64,000 bases of DNA from JBBRHQ01 sp963725315 (GTDB lineage Bacteria; Actinomycetota; Thermoleophilia; Solirubrobacterales; 70-9): the NCBI GenBank assembly GCA_963725315.1, contig CAVRYA010000004.1:186001-250000 (forward strand), read 5' to 3'. The notes beneath the pieces were generated by a model. The model saw nothing but the letters and a program-made list of their open reading frames with translations. It ran no database searches and was not told the DNA's origin. The stretch's first letter is position 1. Every line of letters starts with the position of its first letter. The translations under genes and the position numbers were made by a program. Below, piece by piece: positions 1 to 11,300 of this stretch.

Positions 1-447
1 GCTCGCTCGGCTTGCGCTCGCCGTAGTCGGAGAGCCGCACCATCTCCAATGCCTCGTCGCGGCGCCTTTCCCGCTCGTCCTTCGGCACCTTGGCAACCCG
101 CAGCCCGTAGGAGACGTTCTCGCCGACGCTCATGTGGGGGAACAGGGCGTAGTCCTGGAAGACGGTATTGACGGCCCGGTCAAAGGGCGGCATCCCGACG
201 ACGTCGGCGCCCGCGAGCTCGACCGTTCCGGCGGTCGGCTCCTCGAAGCCGGCGATCATCCGCAGCGTCGTCGTCTTCCCTGAGCCCGAGGGTCCGAGCA
301 TCGTGAAGAACTCGCCCTCGGCGATCTCGAGGTCGATCCCGCGCACCGCGACGACGTCGCCGTAGCGCTTGGTCAGCCCGCTGAGGCGGACGTCGGGGAC
401 CGAGTCGCCCGCGCCCGTTTCCCCAGGCTCGGCCGGCCGGGACTCAT
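1..447 (-). CDS. ABC transporter ATP-binding protein, PotA/UgpC type (partial, 3' end outside window)
   Basis: This is the N-terminal part of an importer ATPase; the rest lies beyond the left edge. The readable frame gives a Walker A region (LGPSGSGKTTTLRMIAGF) and the Q-loop stretch VNTVFQDYALFPHMSVGENV, which is typical of spermidine/putrescine and sugar-importer ATPases of the PotA/UgpC group. It would energise uptake of a small solute at the inner face of the membrane. No permease or binding protein is visible here. The coding frame is open up to about position 499 but has no ATG, GTG or TTG before the conserved domain. The only nearby ATG (445-447) is one base out of frame. An indel or a non-standard start is therefore likely, and the 5' end is uncertain. 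The substrate cannot be told from this fragment. Confidence 0.85.
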
Positions 448-598
448 CGCTTGCCGTGGTTGGTGCCGTCTTCTCCTCCGCTCCCGGAGGCGCAGCCGAT
501 CAGGCGATGGGCTGATCCCCCGGCACAACGCTATCGGAGCGGCGAGTCGTACGCGAGTGCCGGTCCCGCTCAGGGCGATCGCGGCGATTGCCCGCGAA

Positions 599-627
599 GG
601 CCCGGCCAGCCGGGCGGCGGCCGGGCC
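599..627 (-). terminator. GC-rich hairpin after the NlpC/P60 gene
   Basis: A perfect 9-bp inverted repeat (GGCCCGGCC at 599-607, GGCCGGGCC at 619-627, 11-nt loop) begins about 20 nt past the stop codon of the secreted hydrolase. No T-run follows, which is usual for terminators in high-GC actinobacteria. The flanking 450-650 stretch shows no gene. Confidence 0.55.
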
Positions 628-649
628 TCCTCAGTTTCTGCGTTGGCCG

Positions 650-1204
650 CTAGTAGCCGTTCGGGTGGCGAGCGACGTAGCCGCTGGAGGAGCGCATCTG
701 CTTGCTCCAGCCGGGGCCGTCGCCAGGGGTCATCGAGGTGTCCCAGCGCAGCCCGGCGATTACCGCGTAGGCATGCCCGGAGTTCGCGTAGACGCTGATC
801 CAGCGGCCGCGGCCGCGATGTCCCCAGCTCTCGAGCGGGCCCGAGGGGAGCGGGCTGGAGAGGAAGCTGCCGCCGTGGAGGGCGTAGCTGACGGAGCCCG
901 AGCAGTCGTAGCCGCTGTCCTCCCAACGGCCGTGGCCGCCGCCCCAGATGTAGGGCTTGGTGCGGATCCTGTTGGCGGCCGCGATCACGGCCTGGACCCG
1001 CGCCGGGGCGTTCGCCGGGGCGACCGCCTTGCCGCGCACCAGCCGCGCCTTGCCTGCCGGGGCGCAGGCGCTGCTGCCGCCCGGGTTGATCCCGCCGGAG
1101 CTCCCGCATGCCGCCGAGGCCCCAGCCGGGGCGAGCGCAAGCACGGCCACAGCCGCGCCGGTTGCCGCCAACCCCGCCTTGATCTTTCCGATGCTCGAAG
1201 ACAA
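650..1204 (-). CDS. secreted NlpC/P60-family cell-wall hydrolase
   Basis: A 184-residue exported protein. It starts with a basic tip and a hydrophobic Ala-rich stretch (residues about 9-32) that reads as a Sec signal peptide ending near ASA-A. The C-terminal half carries the NlpC/P60 signature: YIWGGG, then YDCSGSVSYALHGG with the catalytic-type Cys, and later GHAYAVIAG with the matching His. The family cleaves peptide cross-links of peptidoglycan (D-glutamyl-diamino-acid type bonds) outside the cell. The start is TTG at 1202-1204, chosen because AAAGGAG ends six bases upstream and the signal peptide begins there. A c-di-AMP riboswitch lies directly upstream, a context seen for actinobacterial wall hydrolases, so production is probably tied to c-di-AMP. 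It is a single-domain protein without SH3 or LysM repeats. Confidence 0.88.
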   Translation of the reverse strand: MSSSIGKIKAGLAATGAAVAVLALAPAGASAACGSSGGINPGGSSACAPAGKARLVRGKAVAPANAPARVQAVIAAANRIRTKPYIWGGGHGRWEDSGYDCSGSVSYALHGGSFLSSPLPSGPLESWGHRGRGRWISVYANSGHAYAVIAGLRWDTSMTPGDGPGWSKQMRSSSGYVARHPNGY

Positions 1205-1210
1205 ACCGAT

Positions 1211-1348
1211 CTCCTTTGTCGGCCTACGGGGTTAGCTGTCGGGCTGGCGCTAAAGGAGCCTGCGCTCCCACCGTGGTGGGTTCGCCCCATGCTTCGTTGG
1301 TTCCCCCGCTCCCGGGCTCTAGGTGGCCCGGGACTCGGCATTACCGGT
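1211..1348 (-). promoter_or_regulatory. c-di-AMP (ydaO/yuaA-type) riboswitch
   Basis: Read on the minus strand, the leader contains the conserved blocks of the ydaO aptamer in order: a GAGCGGGGGAACCAA-like block (AGCGGGGGAACCAA), GGGGCGAACCC, and GCCCGACAGCTAACCCCGTA followed by GGC. These blocks bind two c-di-AMP molecules in characterised members. The Shine-Dalgarno run AAAGGAG (mRNA, 1217-1211) is perfectly complementary to CTCCTTT (1258-1252) inside the aptamer, which suggests that folding hides the ribosome site of the hydrolase gene. No intrinsic terminator was seen between the aptamer and the TTG start, so translational control fits best. Confidence 0.92.
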
Positions 1349-1351
1349 TAT

Positions 1352-2082
1352 TCAGTTCGCGGCACTGTAGAGGATTCCCTGGTCGTTTGCTCGACAAAGA
1401 ACCAATATCTCGTGCCAGAGCGCACAAGCTATGCGCGCGCCGGAAACCGAGGCCAGCGCCTCGTCTACCGGGGTCTCGCCGGCCACCGCGTCGAAGCTCG
1501 CGCCGACCGTGCGGGGCTGCGGAGCACCGCCGCCAGCACCGCGGCTACGTCGTCGCGGCTGATCGAGCCGGACGGCAGCCGCTTGCCGAGCGTGACCAGG
1601 CCACTCCCTGGCTCGTCGGTGAGCATCCCGGGGCGGACGATCGTGAACTCGAGCCCGCTCCCGCGCAGGGCGCGGTCGGCCTCCGCCTTGGCCCGCAGGT
1701 ATTCGCCGAAGACCTCGCCGCCCTCGGCGGGCGGATCGGCCGCGCCCATCGCGCTGACCATCACGTAGCGCCCGACGCCGCGCGCCTTCGCCGCCTCGAT
1801 CAGCTTCACCGCCCCGCCCAGGTCCATGGTCCGCTTGCGACCCTCGCCGCTGCCCGGCCCGGCCCCGGCGGCGAAGACGACCGCCTCCGAGGGGCCGATC
1901 GCCGCGCCGACGTCGCAATCTCCCTCCAGGTCGCAGACCACCGGCTCCGCGCCGGCGGCGCGCACCTCGTCGCCCTGGGCGGGGTCTCTGATCAGGCCGA
2001 GGACGCGGTCACCCCCGGCGCTCAGCAGCCGGGTCAGCCGCAGGGCGATCTTGCCGTGCCCGCCGGCGATCGCGACCACCAT
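1352..2082 (-). CDS. NAD(P)H-binding atypical SDR (frameshifted near 1515)
   Basis: A small Rossmann-fold protein of the NmrA/YwnB-like atypical SDR group. It begins MVVAIAGGHGKIALRLTRLL (glycine-rich nucleotide loop) and contains YVMVSAMGA and the FTIVRPGMLTDE stretch common in this family. The ATG at 2080-2082 was chosen because the upstream residues look non-coding and it falls four bases after the stop of the GST-like gene, implying co-transcription. In the main frame the C-terminus degenerates to an Arg-rich tail. Shifting one base near 1510-1520 restores the usual ending (RTVGASFDAVAGETPVDEAL), so a single-base indel is likely. The last 25 codons before the stop at 1352 are AT-richer than the rest and may not be native. 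Substrate unknown; probable oxidoreductase or redox sensor. Confidence 0.72.
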
Positions 2083-2086
2083 CGGC

Positions 2087-2383
2087 TCAGCTCGCAGAAG
2101 GCGAGGGCGCCGGGTGCTTCTCGGCCCACTCGATGATCGCCTTCGAATCGGCGATCGCGTCGCCCTCATCGGTGAGCAGCACCGGCACGGCCGGCTGGCC
2201 GGTCAGCTCCTTGACCTCCCTGCGCCCCTCGGTCATCCATTTCAGCGGACCCACCCCGAGCCCGTGGACCTTCTCCACCTCCGGCTCGTATCCCGCTTCG
2301 AGCAAAGACTTGTGGGCGTTGGCGCAGGGGTGGCCGCCGGGGCGGATCGTCTGGAATGTCCCCCAGCAGACGTAGAGCTTCAT
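2087..2383 (-). CDS. glutathione S-transferase N-terminal (thioredoxin-fold) domain protein
   Basis: About 98 residues. The start MKLYVCWGTF (ATG 2381-2383) was picked over longer readings because it opens the beta-strand that begins a GST/glutaredoxin-like thioredoxin fold. Later parts match the fold: HPCANAHKSLLEAGYEPEV (helix 1 after an active-site-like Cys), GQPAVPVLLTDEG (cis-Pro loop) and IADSKAIIEWAE, the segment that binds the gamma-glutamyl end of thiols in GSTs. There is no C-terminal helical GST domain, so it is a single-domain form. Actinobacteria usually lack glutathione, so the thiol partner is unknown. It lies just upstream of the NAD(P)-binding protein gene in the same direction. 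Confidence 0.75.
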   Translation of the reverse strand: MKLYVCWGTFQTIRPGGHPCANAHKSLLEAGYEPEVEKVHGLGVGPLKWMTEGRREVKELTGQPAVPVLLTDEGDAIADSKAIIEWAEKHPAPSPSAS

Positions 2384-2447
2384 CCGGCTTCCCTTCGTCG
2401 GGGTTGGCCCCGCGAGCCTAGAACATCTTTGATTGGGTTCGGCGCCG

Positions 2448-3359
2448 ATGATCGAGATCCAATCCTTGAGCAAGCGCTACGGCGCCACGGTGGCGGTGGA
2501 CGACCTCAGCTTCTCGGTGGCGCCCGGATCGGTGCTCGGCTTCCTCGGCCCCAACGGCGCCGGTAAGACGACGACGCTGCGGGTTCTGCTCGGCCTGGCG
2601 CGTCCGAGCGCCGGCGGCGCCACGATAGACGGCCGCGACTACGCCGACCTCGAAGACCCGATCGGGACCGTCGGCGCCGTGCTCGACAGCTCCGGCTTCC
2701 ATCCTGGGCGCCGGGGGCGAAACCACCTGCGGGTGATCGCCCGCGCGGCCGGGCTGCCCGCGGCAAGGGTGGACGAGGTGCTCGACCTGGTCGAGCTGCG
2801 GGAGGCGGCCGAGCGCAGGATCGGCGGCTACTCGCTGGGGATGAAGCAGCGGCTGAACCTGGCCGCAGCCCTGCTCGGCGACCCCGGGGTCCTCGTCCTC
2901 GACGAGCCGGCGAACGGCCTCGACCCCCAGGGCATCCGCTGGCTGCGCGACTTCCTGCGCGCGATGGCCGCGGAGGGGCGCACCGTGCTGATCTCCAGCC
3001 ACGTCCTCGCCGAGGTCTCGCAGACCGTGGATGAGGTGGTGGTGATCAGCAAGGGCAGACTGCGGGCGCACTCGACGCTCTCCGAGCTGACCGCGATCCG
3101 CGGCGGTGGGACCGTCGTCCGGGTCCGGAGCCCGGAGGCGGATCGCCTCGCCGGGCTGCTCGAGGCGGCCGGGGGATCGGTCGAGCGCAGCGGCGAGGCG
3201 CTGGCGGTGCGGGGGATCGGCGCCGAGCGGGTGGGCGAGGAGGCGGCTGGCGCGGGAGTGGTCCTGCACGAGCTCGGGGCGGCTGAGGAGTCCTCGCTCG
3301 AGGACGTCTTCCTCGAGCTGACCGCCGAGGAGCCCTCGGGGGAAGGGGGGGAGCGGTGA
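2448..3359 (+). CDS. ABC-2 type exporter ATP-binding protein
   Basis: ATPase of an ABC-2 export system. Visible motifs in order: Walker A GPNGAGKTTTLRVLLGL, an LGMKQRL signature variant (GGYSLGMKQRLNLAAALL), Walker B VLVLDEPANGLDPQG and the H-loop ISSHVLAEV. The weakly conserved C-terminal extension of about 80 residues is usual for daunorubicin-resistance-like (DrrA/CcmA) ATPases. The ATG at 2448 (MIEIQSLSKRYG) is the natural start, although TTG 2433 is also in frame. The stop overlaps the GTG start of the permease gene by four bases (GTGA), so the two are translationally coupled and form one transporter. Substrate (drug, lipid or peptide) cannot be told. Confidence 0.9.
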   Translation: MIEIQSLSKRYGATVAVDDLSFSVAPGSVLGFLGPNGAGKTTTLRVLLGLARPSAGGATIDGRDYADLEDPIGTVGAVLDSSGFHPGRRGRNHLRVIARAAGLPAARVDEVLDLVELREAAERRIGGYSLGMKQRLNLAAALLGDPGVLVLDEPANGLDPQGIRWLRDFLRAMAAEGRTVLISSHVLAEVSQTVDEVVVISKGRLRAHSTLSELTAIRGGGTVVRVRSPEADRLAGLLEAAGGSVERSGEALAVRGIGAERVGEEAAGAGVVLHELGAAEESSLEDVFLELTAEEPSGEGGER

Positions 3360-4132
3360 GCGACCTGCTCGCCTCGGAGCTGCTGAAGCTGCGCACCACC
3401 CGGACCTCCTGGTGGGTGGCCCTGTTGTCGCTGGGGTTGGTCGCGCTCACGGTGATCGGGCAGCTCGCCGGCGGAGAGGTCAGCAGCGAGAGCGACCTCC
3501 GCTCGGTGCTCTCCAACAGCCTCGTCGCCGGGCTGATGATGATCGTCCTCGGAGTCGTCGGCTCGGCCGGCGAGTACCGGCACGGCACGATCACCTCGAC
3601 CTTCCTGGTCACCCCGAGCCGCCGCAGGGTGCTGATCGCCAAGGCGCTCGCCTACGGCGCCCTCGGCCTGCTGGTGGCCCTGATCGCCTCCGTCCTCGCC
3701 CTGGCGATCACGGTCCCCTGGCTCTCCGGCCGGGGCGACTCGCTCTCCTCGCTCGGGCTGGGGACCGCGGAGATCGCCGGGATCGTCGCCGGCTGCGCCG
3801 CCTACACCTCGATCGCGGCGATGCTGGGAGTCGGCGTCGGCGCCCTGCTGCGAAGCCAGGTCGCGGCGGTGGTCGCCGTCCTCGGGTTCCTGTTCGTGCT
3901 CGATCCGGTGCTGGCGGCGCTGATCGACGGCTACGGGCGCTTCGGCCTCAGCGGCCTGGCGGTCGCGCTCGGCGGCGGCACCGGGGAGGACGCCGGCTTT
4001 TCGGTGCTCTCACCCCTCCTCGCCGCCCTGGTGTTCGGGGCTTATGCGGCGATCGCCGTCGCTCGCCGCTTCGCTGATCACCGAGCGCCGCGACGTCTCC
4101 TGAGCCCGGGACGGGCGCTCGCCCGGTGGTAG
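3356..4132 (+). CDS. ABC-2 type transporter permease
   Basis: 258 residues with about six predicted membrane segments: a first at residues about 20-40 (WWVALLSLGLVALTVIG) and others near 60-80, 105-130, 140-165, 170-200 and 220-240. This is the standard topology of ABC-2 permeases. The GEYRHGTITSTFLVTPSRRRVL segment after the second helix is a family hallmark. It starts with GTG overlapping the ATPase stop. Together the two genes make a complete half-exporter pair. No accessory regulator gene is adjacent; the SDR gene starts 10 bp downstream and may be read through. Confidence 0.88.
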   Translation: MSDLLASELLKLRTTRTSWWVALLSLGLVALTVIGQLAGGEVSSESDLRSVLSNSLVAGLMMIVLGVVGSAGEYRHGTITSTFLVTPSRRRVLIAKALAYGALGLLVALIASVLALAITVPWLSGRGDSLSSLGLGTAEIAGIVAGCAAYTSIAAMLGVGVGALLRSQVAAVVAVLGFLFVLDPVLAALIDGYGRFGLSGLAVALGGGTGEDAGFSVLSPLLAALVFGAYAAIAVARRFADHRAPRRLLSPGRALARW

Positions 4133-4142
4133 GTTCAGTGAG

Positions 4143-4943
4143 GTGGATCCAGGCGGTCGAACAGCGCTTCTGACCGGGGCGACCGGAGGCCTCGGGCGCG
4201 CCATCGCCGCCGCCCTCGCGGAGCGGGGGGCCAGGCTGGTGTTGAGCAGTCGCAAGGCCGAGGCGCTCGGCGAGATGGCGGAGGCTCTTCCGGGTGAGGG
4301 GCACCGTGCGATCCCCGCCGATCTCGCCGAACCCGGCGCGGCGATCGAACTTGCCGCCGAGGCCGGGGAGATCGACATCCTGGTCGCCAACGCCGGCCTG
4401 CCCGGCACGGGGAGGATCGAGGATTTCGTCGCCGCCGAGGTGGAGAGGGCGCTGCGAGTCAACCTCGAGGCGCCGATGCTCCTCGCCCAGGCGCTGCTGC
4501 CGGGCATGCTGGCGCGCTACGCAGGACACATGGTCTTCGTCGCCTCGCTCTCCGGCAAGGCGCCGAGCCCGCGCTCGGCGGTCTACAACGCCACCAAGTT
4601 CGGGCTGCGGGGGTTCTCGCTCGGCCTCCGCACCGACCTCCACGGCAGCGGCGTCGGCTCATCGATCGTCGCCCCCGGCTTCATCCGCGAGGCGGGCATG
4701 TTCGCCGACGCCCGGGCCAAGGCGCCGGCTGGCCTCGGGACCTCGACCCCCGAGGCGGTGGGGGCGGCGGTGCTGCGGGCGATCGAGCGGAACAGCGTCG
4801 AGGTGACAGTGGCGCCGCTCCAGCAGCGGGCGCTCGCGCACTTCGCCCTGGCGGCGCCGGGCCTGGCGACGCGGAGCGCCTCCGGCGGCGTCGCGCAGAA
4901 GGCCGCCCACGAGGTCGCCTCGGGCCAGACCGACAAGAGATGA
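4143..4943 (+). CDS. short-chain dehydrogenase/reductase
   Basis: Classical SDR of 266 residues. The cofactor loop is TGATGGLGRAIA (residues about 12-23), the structural motif is VANAGLPG (NAG type), and the catalytic set is the Ser of VASLSGKAP plus YNATK (Y-x-x-x-K, about residue 149). The Arg of LSSRKAEAL after beta-2 suggests NADP(H). The GTG start at 4143 is 10 nt past the transporter gene and fits the start of the fold. The natural substrate is unknown; the family includes acyl, steroid and sugar reductases. It is followed after 10 nt by aconitase in the same direction, so the two may share a transcript. Confidence 0.88.
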   Translation: MDPGGRTALLTGATGGLGRAIAAALAERGARLVLSSRKAEALGEMAEALPGEGHRAIPADLAEPGAAIELAAEAGEIDILVANAGLPGTGRIEDFVAAEVERALRVNLEAPMLLAQALLPGMLARYAGHMVFVASLSGKAPSPRSAVYNATKFGLRGFSLGLRTDLHGSGVGSSIVAPGFIREAGMFADARAKAPAGLGTSTPEAVGAAVLRAIERNSVEVTVAPLQQRALAHFALAAPGLATRSASGGVAQKAAHEVASGQTDKR

Positions 4944-4953
4944 GGCCGCGGAG

Positions 4954-7770
<2,817 letters not shown>

Positions 7771-7956
7771 GACGCCAGACCCACTCTCACGGCAGGGCCG
7801 GAAAGAAAGGGGCGTGACGGGGCCGCGGGAGGCAGGGGGTCCGCACGGCCCTCGCCACGCCAGCGCGTCGGTAGCCAGGGAGGGATGCCGACGCGTTCAC
7901 CCCGAAGGACAAGCCCCCGGAGCGAGCTTATGAAGAACTCGTGATTCTCCCTACAC

Positions 7957-7978
7957 GAGGGATCTGACTCGATCCCTC
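7957..7978. terminator. 8-bp perfect hairpin between aconitase and the DUF3817-like gene
   Basis: GAGGGATC (7957-7964), a 6-nt loop and GATCCCTC (7971-7978) form a perfect inverted repeat that touches the stop codon of the minus-strand membrane-protein gene. It lies between convergent genes and could end transcription from either side. No T-run is present. The rest of 7771-7956 shows no coding potential. Confidence 0.45.
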
Positions 7979-8367
7979 TATTGGGGAGATTCTACACTCG
8001 CCGGGGCGGTTCTCGTCAAGCCCGCATTCGCCGAGGCGTCTTCGGGGCTGCCGACGCCCCATCGCTTGCGCTCGATCAGCTCGATCGCGACCACGCTGCC
8101 GAGGGGTCCGACCGGCGTCAGCGTCGCCGCCAGCAGCGTGTAGGGGGCCTCGCGGCGCAGCACGCAGGCCCAGATCACAAGGCACAGAGCGACAAACCCG
8201 AGCCCGTGGGCAAGCCCGAAGGCCGAGGTCTCGCCCTCGAATCCCGGCGCCAGCCAGAAGAAGAGCAGGGCCGCGAACACCGCCAGCTCGACCCAGGAGA
8301 GGACCTTGACCCAGGCGAACAAACGTCCAGGCACCGGCTTTCGCAGCGTTTTCGAGCTCCGCGCCAT
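7978..8367 (-). CDS. DUF3817-type small integral membrane protein
   Basis: About 129 residues. The ATG at 8365-8367 (MARSSKTLRK) gives the basic N-terminus that precedes the first helix. Three hydrophobic stretches are visible: about residues 20-40 (VLSWVELAVFAALLFFWLA), 50-72 (AHGLGFVALCLVIWACVL) and 77-98 (YTLLAATLTPVGPLGSVVAI). The pattern E/L in the first helix, then GLAHGLGF and a late GPLGS, matches the DUF3817 family of actinobacterial membrane proteins with no known activity. It lies 30 nt downstream of the 2-oxoglutarate dehydrogenase gene and is probably its last co-transcribed partner. Confidence 0.75.
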   Translation of the reverse strand: MARSSKTLRKPVPGRLFAWVKVLSWVELAVFAALLFFWLAPGFEGETSAFGLAHGLGFVALCLVIWACVLRREAPYTLLAATLTPVGPLGSVVAIELIERKRWGVGSPEDASANAGLTRTAPASVESPQ

Positions 8368-8397
8368 CGAATCCAAGATACCGCCGGCGGGCTGCGC

Positions 8398-11300
8398 TCA
8401 GGCCGGCTGCGGCTCGGCCTCGACCGAGAGCGCCGTCAGCACGATCCGCTCCTGCTCGCGGGCGTGGGCGATCGAGTAGCCCTCGCCGGGGCTGGCCCGG
8501 CCCGGCCGGCCGATGTAGCCAAGGTCGATCCCCTGCGGAAGCAGCTGCGGTATGCGCCGTGACATCACCTTCCAGGCGCCCATGTTGCGCGGCTCCTCCT
8601 GCACCCAGACGACCTCCTTGAGGTTCGGGTAGGAGGCGATCAGGGCGCTGAGCTGGTCGGCGGCGAAGGGATAGAGGTACTCGACCCGGGCGATCGCCAC
8701 CTTCTCTGCCGCGGCGCGGCGCTCGCTGGCGTCGAGGTCGTAGTAGAGCTTGCCGGTGCACAGCACGAGGCGCTCGATGCCGGCGCGCCTCTCGGCGGCC
8801 GTGGGGTCCTCGAGGATGTAGTGGAACTCGCCCTCGGCCAGCTCCTGTAGCGATGAGGCCGCCCGGGGCAGGCGCAGCAGGCCCTTCGGCGTGAAGACGA
8901 CCAGCGGCCGGGGCTTGCGGACCAGGGCCTGGCGCCGCAGCAGGTGGAAGTACTGGGCCGGAGTGGTCGGGTTGGCGATGCGGATGTTGCCCTCCGCGCC
9001 GAGGGCGAGGAAGCGCTCGATCCGGGCGCTGGAGTGCTCAGGGCCGGAGCCCTCGTAGCCGTGAGGCAGCAGCAGGGTGAGGCGGCTGGTCTGGCCCCAC
9101 TTCGCCTCACCGGAGACGATGAAGCTGTCGATGATCACCTGGGCCGCGTTGGCGAAGTCGCCGAACTGGGCCTCCCAGAGAACCAGCGAGTTGGAGTTGG
9201 CGGCCGAGTAGCCGTACTCGAAGCCGAGGCAGGCGGCTTCCGAGAGCGGGCTGTTGTGGAGCTCGAAAGGCGCGGTCGCGTCGGCGAGGTGCTGCATCGG
9301 GCAATACTCGAGCCCGGTCTTTTCGTCGTGTAGGACGAGGTGGCGGTGGGAGAAGGTCCCGCGCTCGGTGTCCTGGCCGGTGAGGCGGATGTGGACGCCA
9401 TCGGTCAGCAGCGAGGCGAAAGCGAGGCTCTCGCCGAGGCCGAACTCGATCCCACCGTCGTCGAGGGAGTCGAGCCGCTTCTGAAGGGGCTTTCGCAACT
9501 TGCGGTGGATCGTGAAGCTCTCCGGGACCTGGATGAGGCGCTCGTTGAGCGAGCGCAGCTTCTCCTCGGGGACCGCGGTGGCCACCGGCGGGCTGGCGGT
9601 GCGGTCGAGCTCGCCGGTGCCGGTCGTGGTCACGGTCGGGTCCTCGTACTCGCCCAGCTCCATCTTCTCCCGCAGTCCCTTCAGGGTCGCGCTCAGCCGC
9701 TCGCGGCGCTCCTCGCGCTCGCGCTCGACGTCGTCCGGGCCGATCACCCCCTCGGCGATCAGCTTCTCGGCGTAGATCTCCGAGACCGGCGGGTGGGCCT
9801 TGATCTTGGCGGCCATCAGCGGCTGCGTGTAGGCGGGCTCGTCCGTCTCGTTGTGGCCGTAGCGGCGGTAGCCGATCACGTCGATGACGATGTCGCGGCC
9901 CCAGCGCTCGCGGTAGGCCATCGCCAGCCGCACCGCCGCGGAGCAGGCCTCCACTTCGTCGGCGTTGACGTGGACGATCGGCACGTTGAAGCCCTTCGCC
10001 ATGTCGGCCGCGTACGGGGTCGAGCGGGCCTCCTCGGGGTCGGTGGTGAAGCCCACCTGGTTGTTCTGGATGATGTGGATCGTCCCCCCGGTGGCGTAGC
10101 CCTGGAGCGCCTGCAGGTTGAGGGTCTCTGCCACGACTCCCTGGCCGGGGAAGGCCGCGTCCCCGTGCAGGAGCACCGGAACGGCGCGCTTTGGGTCGTG
10201 GCTCAGCTGCGCGCCCTCGATCACGTCCTGCTCGTAGCGGGTGGCGCCGAGGACGACCGGGTCGACGAACTCGAGGTGGCTCGGGTTCGGGTAGAGGCGG
10301 ACGTCGATCTTCTCGCCGGCGTGGGTCTCGTAGACGCCGCCGTGGCCGTAGTGGTACTTGACGTCGCCGGTCCCGCCGTGGGGGATCGCCGCCACCGCCT
10401 TCACCGACTCGATCGCCTTCGAGCCCTCGAACTCGGCGAAGATCCCCTCCAGCGGCCGCCCCAGGTTGTGGGCGAGAACGCTGAGCCGCCCGCGGTGGGC
10501 CATCCCGAAGACGACCTCGCGCGCGCCGCCTTGCAGGGCCAGGGTGACGACCTCGTCGAGCATCGGCACCACCGCGTCGATTCCCTCGATCGAGAACATC
10601 TTCTGGCCGAGGTAGGCCTTCTCGATGAAGCGCTCGAACTCGAACACGTCGAGCAGGCGCTCCAGCAGCCGCCGCTTCTCCTCGGCGGAGAGCGGCTGGC
10701 GGTTGGCGCCGGTCTCGATCATCTCCCGCAGCCACATCCGCTGCTGGTGGGAGGAGAGATGCTCGAACTGGTAGCCGACCGTGCCGCAGTAGGCGTCGCG
10801 CATCCGCGGCAGCGCCTCCAGCAGGGTCTCTCCGGGGACGCCGATCCGCAGGATCGAGGCCGGGATCTGCGACATCAGCTCCGGGGTCAGGTTGAGGTTC
10901 TCGGGCTGGATCGCCGGGTCGCCGCGCGGCTCGAGCCGAGCGGGTCGAGGTGGGCCGCGAGGTGACCGTGCGTGCGGTAGCCCTTGAGCAGCGAGGTCGC
11001 CGCCTGCACCGCGGCCAGCAGCTCTTCGCTGGGCTGGGCCGCTGCCGCGGCGGGCGCGGGCGCCGCGGCCAGGGGAGTTGCCGACGCCGAAGCGGGATGG
11101 GCGTTGGCGACCACGGCCTCCTCGATCCCCAGGGTGCGGGCGACCTCCTCGTAGAAGCCGTTCTCACCCTGAAGCAGCAGCTCGATGCTGCCGCAGGAAG
11201 GAGCCCGATTCGGCGCCCTGGATGACCCGGTGGTCATAGGTCGAGGTCATCGTCATCACCTTCGAGACGCCGAGAGACTTGATCCGCTCCGCCGAGGCGT

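Noticed and set aside
10932..11200. Programmed ribosomal frameshifting in kgd
   Set aside because: No slippery heptamer plus stimulatory structure was recognised; similar one-base breaks occur in many genes here, so an indel is simpler.
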